From the NCBI GenBank assembly GCA_020634415.1, contig JACKBT010000037.1:1-44428 (forward strand): DNA of 44,428 nt, in the 5' to 3' direction. This stretch comes from Ardenticatenaceae bacterium (GTDB lineage Bacteria; Chloroflexota; Anaerolineae; Promineifilales; Promineifilaceae). Below are positions 8,587 through 16,871 of this stretch, piece after piece. Each line of letters begins with the position of its first letter. The first letter of the stretch is position 1. The notes under the pieces are model-generated. The model was not told the origin of the DNA. It ran no database searches and saw only the letters and a list, made by a program, of their open reading frames with translations. Position numbers and translations under genes: made by a program.

Positions 8587-9690
8587 ATGAAAATCAAAAG
8601 CATCGAAACTTTTGCCAATGAGTTTGTGGGACTGGTGCGGCTGCGGATGGCGGATGGTTCTGAGGGGTGGGGGCAGGTGTCCAATTATCACTCGGATATT
8701 GCGGCGCAGGTGCTGCATCGCCAGGTTGCGCCCTATGCGCTGGGGCAGGATGTGGCGGAGATTGATACGCTCTTGGACAAAATCGTGGAGATTGAGTTTA
8801 AGTTTCCTGGCTCTTATGTGCGCCGTGCCTTGTCGGGATTGGACACGGCTTGGTGGGATTGGCGGGGGAAGCAGGCGGGACAGCCGGTGGTGGCATTGTT
8901 GGGGGGTGTGGCACGGCCGTTTCCCGTCTACGCCTCCAGTATGCGCCGCGATATTACGCCGGAGGATGAGGTAACACGCCTGCTGCGGCTGCGCGATGAG
9001 TTTGGTTACAATGCCTTTAAGTTCCGCATTGGCAAGGAGTGTGGGCATGATGAGGATGAGTGGCCGGGGCGCACGGCGGCGATTGTGCCGGCGATGCGCC
9101 GGGCGATGCCGGATGAGGTGACGCTGTTGGTAGATGCGAATTGTGGGTATGGGGTGGAGAAGGGGGTGGTGATCGGCCGTTTCCTCAATGACAACGGCAT
9201 CAGCCACTACGAAGAACCCTGCCCCTACTGGGAATTTGAGTGGACGGCCGCAGTCCGTGCCGCCTTAGCTGATTTGGACATTCAAGTAGCGGGCGGCGAG
9301 CAAGATTGCTCTATCACCCAATGGCGGCGCATGATTAAGGCCCACACCTTCGACATTGTGCAGCCCGACATTTGTTATATTGGCGGCCTTAGTCGTGCCT
9401 TGCGCGTAGCCAAGATGGCCGAAGCGGCCGGGCTGCCCTGCACGCCCCACTCAGCCAATCTCTCCCTTGTCACCGTCTTCACGCTGCACATGATGGGGGC
9501 CATCCCTAACGCTGGCCCCTATGTGGAATTCTCCATCGAAGGGCTGGATTATTATCCCTGGCAGGAGGGGCTGTTTACGCCCACCCTCGTCGCCCAAGAT
9601 GGCAAGGTGCAAATCCCCGAAGCTCCTGGGTGGGGGGTGGAAATCAACCCAGAGTGGCTGGCACAGGCCAAGTACCAGATTAGTGAATAG
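8587..9690 (+). CDS. Mandelate racemase/muconate lactonizing enzyme family protein
   Basis: An enolase-superfamily protein of 367 residues, the usual length. The barrel strand with the catalytic base shows FKFRIGK, a KxR pattern in place of KxK. Metal ligands follow as Asp in [10 protein letters not shown], Glu in YEEPCPYWE and Glu in VAGGEQD. The opposite face has Asp in [10 protein letters not shown] and His in TPHSANLS, a His-Asp dyad as in mandelate racemase. Such enzymes take a proton from the carbon next to a carboxylate, giving racemisation or dehydration of sugar acids. The substrate cannot be read from the sequence. The second half is markedly C-rich after a CGGCCGT core at 9174. Confidence 0.88.
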   Translation: MKIKSIETFANEFVGLVRLRMADGSEGWGQVSNYHSDIAAQVLHRQVAPYALGQDVAEIDTLLDKIVEIEFKFPGSYVRRALSGLDTAWWDWRGKQAGQPVVALLGGVARPFPVYASSMRRDITPEDEVTRLLRLRDEFGYNAFKFRIGKECGHDEDEWPGRTAAIVPAMRRAMPDEVTLLVDANCGYGVEKGVVIGRFLNDNGISHYEEPCPYWEFEWTAAVRAALADLDIQVAGGEQDCSITQWRRMIKAHTFDIVQPDICYIGGLSRALRVAKMAEAAGLPCTPHSANLSLVTVFTLHMMGAIPNAGPYVEFSIEGLDYYPWQEGLFTPTLVAQDGKVQIPEAPGWGVEINPEWLAQAKYQISE

Positions 9691-9743
9691 ACATTATAGG
9701 GGCAGGTCATTTGCAAGTTAAAAAACAAAACAGGTAATAAAGT

Positions 9744-9825
9744 TGTCATTCCGACGAGTCTTCGAGGAGGAATCCCGACGGATCAGCAAGGCCGTCGGGA
9801 TTCCTCGGAAGACCTCGGAATGACA
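9744..9825. repeat. Long inverted repeat (MITE-like or REP) between two MR/MLE genes
   Basis: The ends TGTCATTCCGA and TCGGAATGACA are exact inverse copies, and the inner parts (GAGGAATCCCGACGG against CCGTCGGGATTCCTC) also pair, so nearly the whole 82 bases can fold on itself. There is no ORF inside. The TCATTCCGA wording is a familiar theme in bacterial miniature repeats; no target duplication is obvious here. Confidence 0.65.
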
Positions 9826-9881
9826 GTTGGTTACTGGATTATTTTCTAAAATGCAACAGACCTGCTGATCAGGCAGGAAAG

Positions 9882-11075
9882 ATGAAAATAGCTGATGTAA
9901 AAACCTTTGTGGTCGAGAATCCGCCGCCCCATTATGGGGGGCCGTATTTTGTTTTTGTGAAGCTAACGGCCGATAACGGCGTTTATGGTTATGGCGAAGC
10001 CTATGGCGTGCCGTTCCGGCCGCAGTTGGTGGCGCAGATGATTGAGGATGTGTGTGAGCGGTATCTCATCGGCCAAGACCCGTTTAAGATTGAGCGGCTG
10101 TGGCGGGTGGTGTATGCCAGTGGGTACACGCAGCATCCTGATTTGTCGTTGATGGGGGTGTTGAGTGCGCTGGAGATGGCTTGTTGGGACATTGTGGGCA
10201 AGGAGTTGAATAAGCCGGTTTATGATCTGTTGGGGGGGCAGGTGCATGAGAAGCTGCGGAGTTATACCTATCTTTACCCTGACCCTGCTACGCCGGAGGA
10301 TTGGGCGGTGAATGTGGACCCGGATGTGGCCCCGGAGCGGGCGGCTTATTATGCGGATTTGGGCTTTACGGCGATTAAGTTTGATCCGGCCAGCCCTTAT
10401 AATGCTTTTGACCCGCGCCAGTTGTCGTTGGAGGCGTTGGACAGGTGTGAGCGGTATGTGCGCCATGTGCGCGAGGCGGTGGGCGGCCGTTGTGATTTGC
10501 TCTTTGGTACACACGGGCAGATGACGGCGGCGAGTGCCATCCGGCTGGCGAAGCGGCTGGAGCAGTTTGATCCGTTGTGGCTGGAGGAGCCAACACCGCC
10601 GGAGAATGCGCGAGAGATGGGGCGGGTGGCCCGGGCGACGAGTATTCCCATTGCCACAGGGGAGCGGCTGGCAACGAAGTATGATTTTGCGCGGGTGCTG
10701 GAGCAGGGGGCAGCGGCGATTTTGCAGATGAATTTGGGGCGGGTGGGCGGTATTTTGGAAGCGAAGAAGATCGCGGGCATGGCGGAGACGTATTACGCGC
10801 AGATTGCGCCGCATCTGTACAATGGCCCGATTGTGGGCGCTGCCAATATCCAAATCTCGACGTGCAGTCCGAATTTTTTGATTTTGGAGAGTATTCAGAC
10901 GTGGGGGGATTTCCACGCGGAACTGCTGGATGAGCCGATCCTGTGGCAGGATGGCTATGTGATTCCACCGACGCGGCCGGGGTTGGGGGTGGAGTTAAAT
11001 GAAGAAGTGGCGGCGCAGCACCCGTATGTGGGGAATGAGCGGCATTTGAATCCAGGGGAACGGCCGTTGGGTTAA
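9882..11075 (+). CDS. Enolase-superfamily sugar-acid dehydratase-like protein (MR/MLE family)
   Basis: A second enolase-superfamily enzyme, 397 residues. The N-terminal capping domain (ADVKTFVVENPPP) and the strand with the base (FTAIKFDPA) are clear. DLLFGTHGQ carries the His/Asp-type metal region seen in galactonate and gluconate dehydratases, followed by WLEEPTPPEN, IATGERLATKYD and IAPHLYNGP. Length and motifs fit acid-sugar dehydratases of the D-galactonate/D-arabinonate type, which yield 2-keto-3-deoxy acids. No aldolase or kinase neighbour is present to confirm a pathway. The end (ERPLG) is coded over an AACGGCCGTT copy. Confidence 0.85.
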   Translation: MKIADVKTFVVENPPPHYGGPYFVFVKLTADNGVYGYGEAYGVPFRPQLVAQMIEDVCERYLIGQDPFKIERLWRVVYASGYTQHPDLSLMGVLSALEMACWDIVGKELNKPVYDLLGGQVHEKLRSYTYLYPDPATPEDWAVNVDPDVAPERAAYYADLGFTAIKFDPASPYNAFDPRQLSLEALDRCERYVRHVREAVGGRCDLLFGTHGQMTAASAIRLAKRLEQFDPLWLEEPTPPENAREMGRVARATSIPIATGERLATKYDFARVLEQGAAAILQMNLGRVGGILEAKKIAGMAETYYAQIAPHLYNGPIVGAANIQISTCSPNFLILESIQTWGDFHAELLDEPILWQDGYVIPPTRPGLGVELNEEVAAQHPYVGNERHLNPGERPLG

Positions 11076-11300
11076 ACGTTGATAAATTTTGACCAACGTC
11101 TTCAATATGCAATATATGTCAGTTTGAATTGCTAACTGGCTAAAGTTGAGATGCTGTGTTTATGCCAAAGTTGATCTTATAGCAATAATATGTGAATATT
11201 GTTGTAGACTGACTTGGTTAATAATTAGATTGTATTTACATAGGATGGAGTATATTCAAAGCTTGATGAGCTGCAAAATTTTTAGGGAGGATAACTTATA

Positions 11301-11951
11301 ATGCCAACAGATTTTCCATATGCTAATGTGCCAACAAAATTATCCGAATTATTGAATAAGATTAGCCACGTAGGAGTGCCTGACAATGTTACCCTGAAGT
11401 GGCTTGAGTCTATTGGATTCAAATCAAGTAATGATCGAAACTTGGTAAAGGTACTTGCTTTTATCGAGTTCATTGACTCATCAGGTACTCCAACTGATTT
11501 CTGGAAACGATATCGAGGTAAAAATAATAAATCTGTTCTTGCTGAAGCCATTAGAAAGGGATACTCAGAGCTATACAATATTTATCCTGAGGCGCACCAA
11601 CTGAGTGATACAGATTTGGAACATTTTTTTAGCACTCGATCCACCGCTGGGAAGCAGGTGATTTCTAGATTGGTAAGAACCTTCAAAACGCTTTGCGATA
11701 TGTCTGATTTTGAAAATATACCGACTACTAATAGTAGGACGAGCATTTCAGATCACAAATCCGAAGCTAATCCTTTGGTTTCTTTCGAGCAAGTGTCTCC
11801 TGCCAAGAAATCAATAGACCCATTATCGCATATCGAACCGCAATTTACATTTAATATTCAAGTTGTGTTACCAGAAAATGCGTCAATGGAAACATATAAT
11901 AATATTTTCAGAAGTATTGCAGTACACTTGCTTGGGCGGGGTAGTGAATGA
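11301..11951 (+). CDS. DUF5343 domain-containing protein
   Basis: A protein of 216 residues that opens FPYANVPTKLSELLNKI and continues with a winged-helix-like region (VTLKWLESIGFKSSNDRNLVKVLAFIEFID), features of DUF5343 proteins. The domain often occurs in accessory regions; its role is not established to my knowledge. GGGAGG precedes the ATG by about nine bases. The gene is visibly A+T-richer than its neighbours and contains no ACGGCCGT motif, marking it as acquired. Its stop overlaps the start of the next gene (ATGA at 11948-11951). The 225-base gap upstream is A+T-rich, with no feature I can name. Confidence 0.72.
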   Translation: MPTDFPYANVPTKLSELLNKISHVGVPDNVTLKWLESIGFKSSNDRNLVKVLAFIEFIDSSGTPTDFWKRYRGKNNKSVLAEAIRKGYSELYNIYPEAHQLSDTDLEHFFSTRSTAGKQVISRLVRTFKTLCDMSDFENIPTTNSRTSISDHKSEANPLVSFEQVSPAKKSIDPLSHIEPQFTFNIQVVLPENASMETYNNIFRSIAVHLLGRGSE

Positions 11952-12550
11952 ACGTGGATACGGAAGAAATTCTTCTGTTATTTCAAATAGTTTCTGATCG
12001 TGTTGCAAAGACCCAAACAGCCATCGATGCTATTACTGAACCTAAACAGCGATTTCGCCCAGTAAAGCATAAAACTCAATCTCAAGTCGAAGATCAATTA
12101 AGATTTAACAAAATCTACCAAGCTCTCCTGGCAATTTCTGACGATTTGGCTAATAGTTACATGCAAGCCAAAACAGATTTGGATAACGACAGTCGCTTTT
12201 CATGGGCTGGCAGTGCTCATGAAATCAGGCAGGTTTTAGCATCTATGTTGTGGTTACTTGCACCAGATAGCGAGGTGTGTTCCCAATCGTGGTACAAGAA
12301 AACTCCTGATACATCAGGCCCAACCCAGAAGCAAAGGGTTCGTTATATTTTGCAGATGCGTAATGGTGGTTCAAAAGAAAGGGAGGTTTTGGACCATGTG
12401 ACATCTTTAGAAAAGATGATTGAAGATTTAGTTAGATCGACTTACGCACGTGCAAGTGATGCTGCACATCGATTCAAGGCAAAAGATGAAGTCAGTCGCA
12501 TTATGCGATACTTTGAAGCATTTGCTTTTGATTTACTTAACCTTAATTGA
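11948..12550 (+). CDS. Hypothetical protein, possibly a pPIWI-associated-type nuclease
   Basis: A protein of 200 residues translationally coupled to the DUF5343 gene by a four-base overlap. The central part (SWAGSAHEIRQVLASMLWLLAPD, then TQKQRVRYIL) reminds me of families named predicted pPIWI-associating nucleases, but I cannot confirm this. The rest is helical and charged. If the resemblance holds, the pair could be a small defence module with a DUF5343 specificity or DNA-binding partner. Codon use is A+T-rich as in the island. It ends about 40 bases before mntA. Confidence 0.5.
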   Translation: MNVDTEEILLLFQIVSDRVAKTQTAIDAITEPKQRFRPVKHKTQSQVEDQLRFNKIYQALLAISDDLANSYMQAKTDLDNDSRFSWAGSAHEIRQVLASMLWLLAPDSEVCSQSWYKKTPDTSGPTQKQRVRYILQMRNGGSKEREVLDHVTSLEKMIEDLVRSTYARASDAAHRFKAKDEVSRIMRYFEAFAFDLLNLN

Positions 12551-12590
12551 TGTAACTTACACTAAAATTATCTACCACGAGCTTAAACAC

Positions 12591-12911
12591 ATGATAGATG
12601 CTCCATCTCAAACTAAAAGAGATATTTTCAGCCTCATCCGGCAACATCAAGCCAAGATTCAGGCATACGGCGTTAAAAAGCTGGGCTTGTTTGGCTCTTT
12701 TGTGCGTGGGGAACAGCATGGCGAGAGTGACATTGATTTGCTGGTGGAGTTTGAGGCAGGGGAAAAGAACTTTGATAACTTTATGCAGTTGTCGTTTTTG
12801 TTGGAGGAGTTGTTGGAACGGCCGATTGAGTTGGTAACAGTCGAATCTCTCAGCCCATACATCCGTCCGCATATCGTGCAAGAGGTGGAATATGTCACTT
12901 TCTCCGCTTGA
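12591..12911 (+). CDS. mntA: MntA-type nucleotidyltransferase antitoxin
   Basis: A protein of 106 residues with the minimal nucleotidyltransferase signature GSFVRGEQHGESDID: Gly-Ser, ten residues, then Asp-x-Asp. In known MntA/HepT (type VII) systems the antitoxin uses ATP to AMPylate a tyrosine of the HEPN toxin and so silences it. The start is placed at the ATG at 12591, giving the usual length; a longer frame runs back into the previous gene. It overlaps the hepT start by 20 bases, the common arrangement. One variant motif (ACGGCCGA) lies near its end, the only trace of the host's repeat in the island. Confidence 0.86.
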   Translation: MIDAPSQTKRDIFSLIRQHQAKIQAYGVKKLGLFGSFVRGEQHGESDIDLLVEFEAGEKNFDNFMQLSFLLEELLERPIELVTVESLSPYIRPHIVQEVEYVTFSA

Positions 12912-13245
12912 GTATTTGCGGCACATTGTGGATGAAGCTGATTACCTGATACAGGAAAGCCAGGGGCTAGACAAGGCTCGATTTGTTCAGGATGAGACTC
13001 TGAAACGGGCTTTTGTCCGAAGTCTGGAAATTATTGGGGAAGCCACCAAAAAAGTGCCAGATACTTTGCGACAGAAATACCCGCACGTTGATTGGCGAGC
13101 CATGGCGGGAATGAGAGACCGACTGATTCACGGGTATTTTGGTGTGGATTATGACATTGTGTGGGATGTTTTGATCAATAAAGTGCCACAATTGCGACAG
13201 GATGTGGAAAACATTTTGCATAATGAAGGACAAAATCCAATTTAG
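12892..13245 (+). CDS. hepT: HepT-like HEPN toxin (DUF86)
   Basis: A helical protein of 117 residues with the HEPN signature RDRLIHGY: Arg, four residues, His, one residue, Tyr. The Tyr is the residue that MntA AMPylates in studied systems. HEPN toxins of this class act as RNases, with reported action on mRNA or tRNA. The upstream piece (RSLEIIGEATKKVP) is typical of the family. The start overlaps the mntA end, so the two are co-translated. The gene closes the A+T-rich island; from 13264 on composition returns to normal. Confidence 0.88.
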   Translation: MSLSPLEYLRHIVDEADYLIQESQGLDKARFVQDETLKRAFVRSLEIIGEATKKVPDTLRQKYPHVDWRAMAGMRDRLIHGYFGVDYDIVWDVLINKVPQLRQDVENILHNEGQNPI

Positions 13246-13263
13246 AAAGGGGGATTAGAGCAA

Positions 13264-13635
13264 ATGAACGAACAAATACAAACTGCCCTCAATCAAGACG
13301 ACACCATAGACATCACCACCATCGGCCGCAAGAGCGGCCAGCCGCAGCGGGTGGAAATTTGGTTTAAGCAGGTAAACGGCCGTACCTACATCACCGGCAC
13401 GCCTGGCACCCGCGACTGGTACGCCAACCTGCTGGCAAACCCGCACTTCACCTTTCATCTCAAGCAGTCGGTAACGGCCGATTTGCCCGCCCGCGCCCAA
13501 CCTGTGCTGGATGAGGCCGAACGCCGTCGCATTTTGGCTGATCCAGTGATGCACTGGTATCACAGCCAGGTAAGCTCGCTGGCTGAGTTGGTGGCGGGCA
13601 GTCCGCTGGTGGAGGTTTTGTTTGAGGGCGAATAA
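13264..13635 (+). CDS. Nitroreductase/deazaflavin-dependent oxidoreductase (DDN-like)
   Basis: A short split-barrel protein of 123 residues. ITTIGRKSGQPQRVEIWF is the hallmark opening of the F420-dependent (Ddn/DUF385) family, and GTPGTRDWYANLLANPHFTFHL follows as expected. Members bind a deazaflavin (F420) or flavin and reduce quinones or nitro compounds; some are heme- or fatty-acid-binding instead. Whether this organism makes F420 cannot be judged here. GAAAGGGGG lies upstream of the ATG. Composition and two ACGGCCG copies show that it belongs to the host backbone, not the island. Confidence 0.8.
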   Translation: MNEQIQTALNQDDTIDITTIGRKSGQPQRVEIWFKQVNGRTYITGTPGTRDWYANLLANPHFTFHLKQSVTADLPARAQPVLDEAERRRILADPVMHWYHSQVSSLAELVAGSPLVEVLFEGE

Positions 13636-13642
13636 ATTCGCG

Positions 13643-13708
13643 GCAACGACTACGAAACCCGCCTGCGCGGGTTGATGAGTCGGCGAAGGCCGACTTCGTA
13701 GTCGTTGC
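13643..13708. terminator. Compound hairpin between convergent genes (REP-like)
   Basis: GCAACGACTACGAA at 13643 and its exact complement ending at 13708 enclose two smaller hairpins, CCCGCCTGCGCGGG and GTCGGCGAAGGCCGAC. It fills the gap between the DDN-like gene and rimO and could end transcription from both sides. The three-stem layout is also that of a dispersed repeat. Confidence 0.6.
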
Positions 13709-13715
13709 TGTAGTT

Positions 13716-15098
13716 TTAACTGCCCAGAGTGAGGGTAATAGTTTGCGCTTTTTCAGTGGCAGGGATGCCGGTTAAATCGTAGGTCATGGCCCCATCAATG
13801 TGGATGGGCACGAGTTCGCCCATTGGCAGTTCGCCAGGGACGATGACCAGGCCGTCAATTTCGGGGGCATCGCGGTAGGAACGGCCGATACTCACGCCAT
13901 CGCCATAACCTTCCACCAAAATGGGTAACGTGCGGCCCACCTGTGCCTGGTTTTTTGCCAACGAAATCTGCTGTTGCAGTGCCATCAACTCATCCTGCCG
14001 TGCCTCTTTGATTTCCTCTGGCACTTGCGGGGCAACGGTGGCCGAGGGTGTGGAGGCTTCGTAGGAGTAGGTGAACGCGCCGACACGATCAAATTGCAAA
14101 TCGCGCACGAACTGTTTGAGGCCGTCAAATTCTTCGTCCGTCTCGCCGGGGTAGCCCACGATGAAGGTGGTGCGAATGGCGATGTCGGGCATGGCGGTGC
14201 GCAGTTTTTCGACGGTTTTGTAGACCCACTCGATGTTGGCGGGGCGGCGCATCCGCTTGAGGGTTTCGCGGTGGCCGTGTTGCAGGGGGATGTCTAAATA
14301 GTTGACGATTTGGGGCGTGGTCGCCATCGTCTCGATGAGTTCATCGGTGACGTAGCCGGGGTAGGCGTACATGAGTCGAATCCAGGGCAAATCGGGAGCC
14401 GCAGCGGTGATTTGTTGGAGCAGGCTGCTGAGGCCGTTTTTCAGGCCCAGATCGTGGCCGTAGTCGGTGGTGTCTTGGGCGATGAGGATGAGTTCTTGGA
14501 TGCCCGCTTCTTGCAAACGCACGGCTTCGGCGACGATGGTTTCGGGGCGGCGGCTGACGTGGGTGCCTTTGATTTGGGGGATGGCGCAGAAGGCGCACGG
14601 CCGTCTGCAACCGTCGGATATTTTGAGGTAGGCGCTGTGTCCTTGAACGGCCGTTCTTAACACCCCGCGTTCATCCTTGCCCACCGTCGTGGCCTCGTCG
14701 GGCAAATGGTAAAGCGGTGCCGGGTGTTTGCGCCGGCGCAGTTGGCGGACGAAAGGCACAATATCCATCCAGCGGCGTGTGCCAATCACGCCATCCACAC
14801 CTGGAACCCAATCTACCACCTCTTGTCCGTAACGTTGGGCCATGCAGCCAGCGGCAATGAGCAGTTGGTTTTTGCCCTTGTGTGCGGCCAACTCTTGCAA
14901 AGCGCCAATAGATTCTTGTCGTGCGCCTTCAATGAAGCCGCAGGTGTTCACAATCAGCACCGAGGCATCGTCGGGGTCGTGGCTGCCCTGGAAGCCAGCT
15001 TTGTGCAAGAGTGCGGCCATGCTTTCCGAATCTACGGTATTTTTGCTGCAGCCGAGGCTCAATAAATAGAATTGTTTTTTCTGTTGTTGTTTACTCAT
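13716..15098 (-). CDS. rimO: Ribosomal protein uS12 methylthiotransferase RimO
   Basis: A radical-SAM methylthiotransferase. The N-terminal domain has the three cysteines of the auxiliary 4Fe-4S cluster (LGCSKNTVDSE, NTCGFIEGA, AAGCMAQRY). The radical-SAM motif is CRRPCAFCAIPQIKG, and a C-terminal TRAM-like domain follows. The wording SLGCSKNTVDSE and FCAIPQIKG favours RimO over MiaB; RimO adds a methylthio group to Asp of ribosomal protein uS12. The start is set at the ATG at 15098 (MSKQQQKK), giving 460 residues; the frame extends to 15152 but the extra residues look untranslated. No good ribosome binding site is visible for either start. Confidence 0.92.
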   Translation of the reverse strand: MSKQQQKKQFYLLSLGCSKNTVDSESMAALLHKAGFQGSHDPDDASVLIVNTCGFIEGARQESIGALQELAAHKGKNQLLIAAGCMAQRYGQEVVDWVPGVDGVIGTRRWMDIVPFVRQLRRRKHPAPLYHLPDEATTVGKDERGVLRTAVQGHSAYLKISDGCRRPCAFCAIPQIKGTHVSRRPETIVAEAVRLQEAGIQELILIAQDTTDYGHDLGLKNGLSSLLQQITAAAPDLPWIRLMYAYPGYVTDELIETMATTPQIVNYLDIPLQHGHRETLKRMRRPANIEWVYKTVEKLRTAMPDIAIRTTFIVGYPGETDEEFDGLKQFVRDLQFDRVGAFTYSYEASTPSATVAPQVPEEIKEARQDELMALQQQISLAKNQAQVGRTLPILVEGYGDGVSIGRSYRDAPEIDGLVIVPGELPMGELVPIHIDGAMTYDLTGIPATEKAQTITLTLGS

Positions 15099-15134
15099 GG
15101 AAAAGAGGGCATGGTTCAAATGAGCTTTACAAAT

Positions 15135-15188
15135 TGTAGAACGATTTTGCAAATCGTTCTCTGGGCGATTTGCAAAATCGCCCTACAA
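15135..15188. repeat. Dispersed palindromic repeat, copy A
   Basis: Two neighbouring palindromic units: GAACGATTTTGCAAATCGTTC and GGGCGATTTGCAAAATCGCCC, bounded by TGTAG and CTACA. The same element with small differences recurs at 18239-18290. It lies in the gap between the RodZ-like gene and rimO. Confidence 0.7.
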
Positions 15189-15237
15189 GTGTCAAGCTAA
15201 ATTTCTGGGTTTTGAATCATGCCGAAAAGGTAATTGG

Positions 15238-16161
15238 TTACTGCTGCGGCGGTGTGGTTTGCCACACTTCTTCTTGGTTCTGGCCTCGGTCGCCCATGCG
15301 GCCCAGTTCAATATCGTTGATGGTGACAAAAACGCCGACGGCGTTGCCGGTATTGACTTTGGCTTCTTCGAGGGCCTCCCACTCGTAGGGGGGATCGCCC
15401 AGTTTGGCCCAGCCGCTAAAGACAACATCGCCATCAATGGTGACTTCCATCCAGGTGCGTTCGGTGATGTCCAGGCGTAGGCGGATGGTTTCTAGGGAGG
15501 GGGGCAAAGACGGCCGTGTGGGGGCTGGTGTGGGAAAATCGCTGCTGACATCATTACGGCTGGTGGAGGTGTTGATTTCGTTTTCGGGGGCGATGCCTTC
15601 GGGCAAGGTGGCCGGGGTTGGCTCGGCATTTTCTTCGTTGTTGATGACGCTTTGCACGGCTTCGGTGATGCCTTCAAAAAGGGCTTCGTTGCCATCCTGG
15701 TTGTTGAGGATGAGGGGGATAAAGCGGTTGGCGATGAGGGCGATGGCGATGATGAGGGCCAGGATGATGACCAGCCGCAGGGCTGATTCGGGATCACGCT
15801 CGACCCCGCTGTTGACTTCCATGTTGACGGGATCGAAGAAGACGTGTTCCCGATCTTGGGGTAGAGGCAGCGGGGGGGTGACGGGTAAGCTGGGATCGGA
15901 GCGGCGCACGAGGGGGTGATGGGGCCGATTGGCTTGTTGGACGAGGTAGCGATTGAGCAGGGGTTCGGGGTCTAGGCCGAGGAAGCGGGCATAGTTGCGG
16001 AGGAAACCACGTACATGAACGGCCGTTGGCAGGGCATCATACTCACCGTCCTCCAACGCTTCTAAAAAGCGCAGGCTGATGCGAGTCTGCTCTTGTACCT
16101 CGGCCAGGGTATAGCCTTTGGTTTCACGTGCTTCGCGCAGAATATGACCGAGTTCGTCCAT
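15238..16161 (-). CDS. RodZ-like helix-turn-helix membrane protein
   Basis: A protein of 307 residues with the RodZ layout. Residues 1-70 form an HTH_25 domain (LGHILREARETKGYTLAEVQEQT, then FLEALEDGEYDALP and RGFLRNYARFLG). A membrane segment follows near residue 130 (VIILALIIAIALIANRFIPL), then a low-complexity Pro/Thr/Ser linker, then a DUF4115 beta domain (RTWMEVTIDGDVVFSGWAKLG). RodZ links MreB to the membrane in rod-shaped cells, but Chloroflexota homologs may have another role. The ATG sits four bases after the T-run of the rplI terminator, leaving no room for a Shine-Dalgarno site. Confidence 0.82.
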   Translation of the reverse strand: MDELGHILREARETKGYTLAEVQEQTRISLRFLEALEDGEYDALPTAVHVRGFLRNYARFLGLDPEPLLNRYLVQQANRPHHPLVRRSDPSLPVTPPLPLPQDREHVFFDPVNMEVNSGVERDPESALRLVIILALIIAIALIANRFIPLILNNQDGNEALFEGITEAVQSVINNEENAEPTPATLPEGIAPENEINTSTSRNDVSSDFPTPAPTRPSLPPSLETIRLRLDITERTWMEVTIDGDVVFSGWAKLGDPPYEWEALEEAKVNTGNAVGVFVTINDIELGRMGDRGQNQEEVWQTTPPQQ

Positions 16162-16164
16162 TTA

Positions 16165-16195
16165 CAAAAAAGTCACTGATGTGCGTCAGTGACTT
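16165..16195 (-). terminator. Rho-independent terminator after rplI
   Basis: On the minus strand AAGTCACTGA, a six-base loop (CGCACA) and TCAGTGACTT form a perfect 10-bp stem that runs into a T-tract. It ends rplI transcription and lies directly before the start codon of the RodZ-like gene. Confidence 0.88.
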
Positions 16196-16235
16196 GATAA
16201 CTTCACAAAATTGTAACAGAGAATGGACTTGCAAA

Positions 16236-16733
16236 CTACTCGTTGGTTTCCTCGGCGGGTTTGGCGGCGGCGGCGGCAGCCGGTTCACCGTCTTCGGATT
16301 CGATGGTAACTGTTAGTTCGGGTTGGAAATCACCGCTTAAACGTACCACTATCTGGTGTGAACCTAATTGGCGCAGGGGTTCTTCGCCCACTTTGCGGCG
16401 ATCAATTTCTGTGCCTAATGTTTCATTCATTTTGTCGGTGATTTGGGCGGTGGTGATGGAGCCGTAGAGACGGCCGTTTTCGCCAGCCCGTGCCGTAAAT
16501 GTCAACTTCAAGCCACTGATTTTGGCAGCTAAGGCTTCGTATTCCGCTTTGATTTCTTCGCGGCGGGTTTCGGCCTTTTTGCGCCAGGCATCAGCCTGTT
16601 TGAGGGTTTTGGGGGTGGCAACAATCGCCAGATTTTTGGGGATCAGGTAATTGCGGCCAAATCCGGGGGCAACTTTATGAACTTCACCGGCCAGGCCGAG
16701 ATTTTCTACATCTTCTTTTAATAACACTTGCAT
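16236..16733 (-). CDS. rplI: Large ribosomal subunit protein bL9
   Basis: Starts MQVLLKEDVENLGLAGEVHKVAPGFGRNYLIPKNLA in outline, the well-known N-terminal bL9 domain that binds 23S rRNA, followed by the long connecting helix and the C-terminal domain (RLYGSITTAQI, then DRRKVGEEPLRQLG). At 165 residues it is about 15 longer than usual because of an Ala/Glu-rich tail. The ATG at 16733 has GGAG nine bases upstream. Unlike many bacteria, no rpsF, ssb or rpsR lies beside it. It has its own strong terminator. Confidence 0.96.
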   Translation of the reverse strand: MQVLLKEDVENLGLAGEVHKVAPGFGRNYLIPKNLAIVATPKTLKQADAWRKKAETRREEIKAEYEALAAKISGLKLTFTARAGENGRLYGSITTAQITDKMNETLGTEIDRRKVGEEPLRQLGSHQIVVRLSGDFQPELTVTIESEDGEPAAAAAAKPAEETNE

Positions 16734-16871
16734 TGTGAAATTTCTCCGTCTATAAGTTTCGCAGCAGGAAATATTAACAAATGTGGCCGTTTTTGACAAA
16801 CGCACTATGTGTGCGCACCCAGTAAGTGGTAAACGGTTGTGTAATTGCTTTTTTCGCCAAATAATAGAGCC

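Noticed and set aside
11948..12550. Calling the coupled gene a definite nuclease
   Set aside because: No catalytic motif could be identified with certainty; only a remembered similarity supports it.
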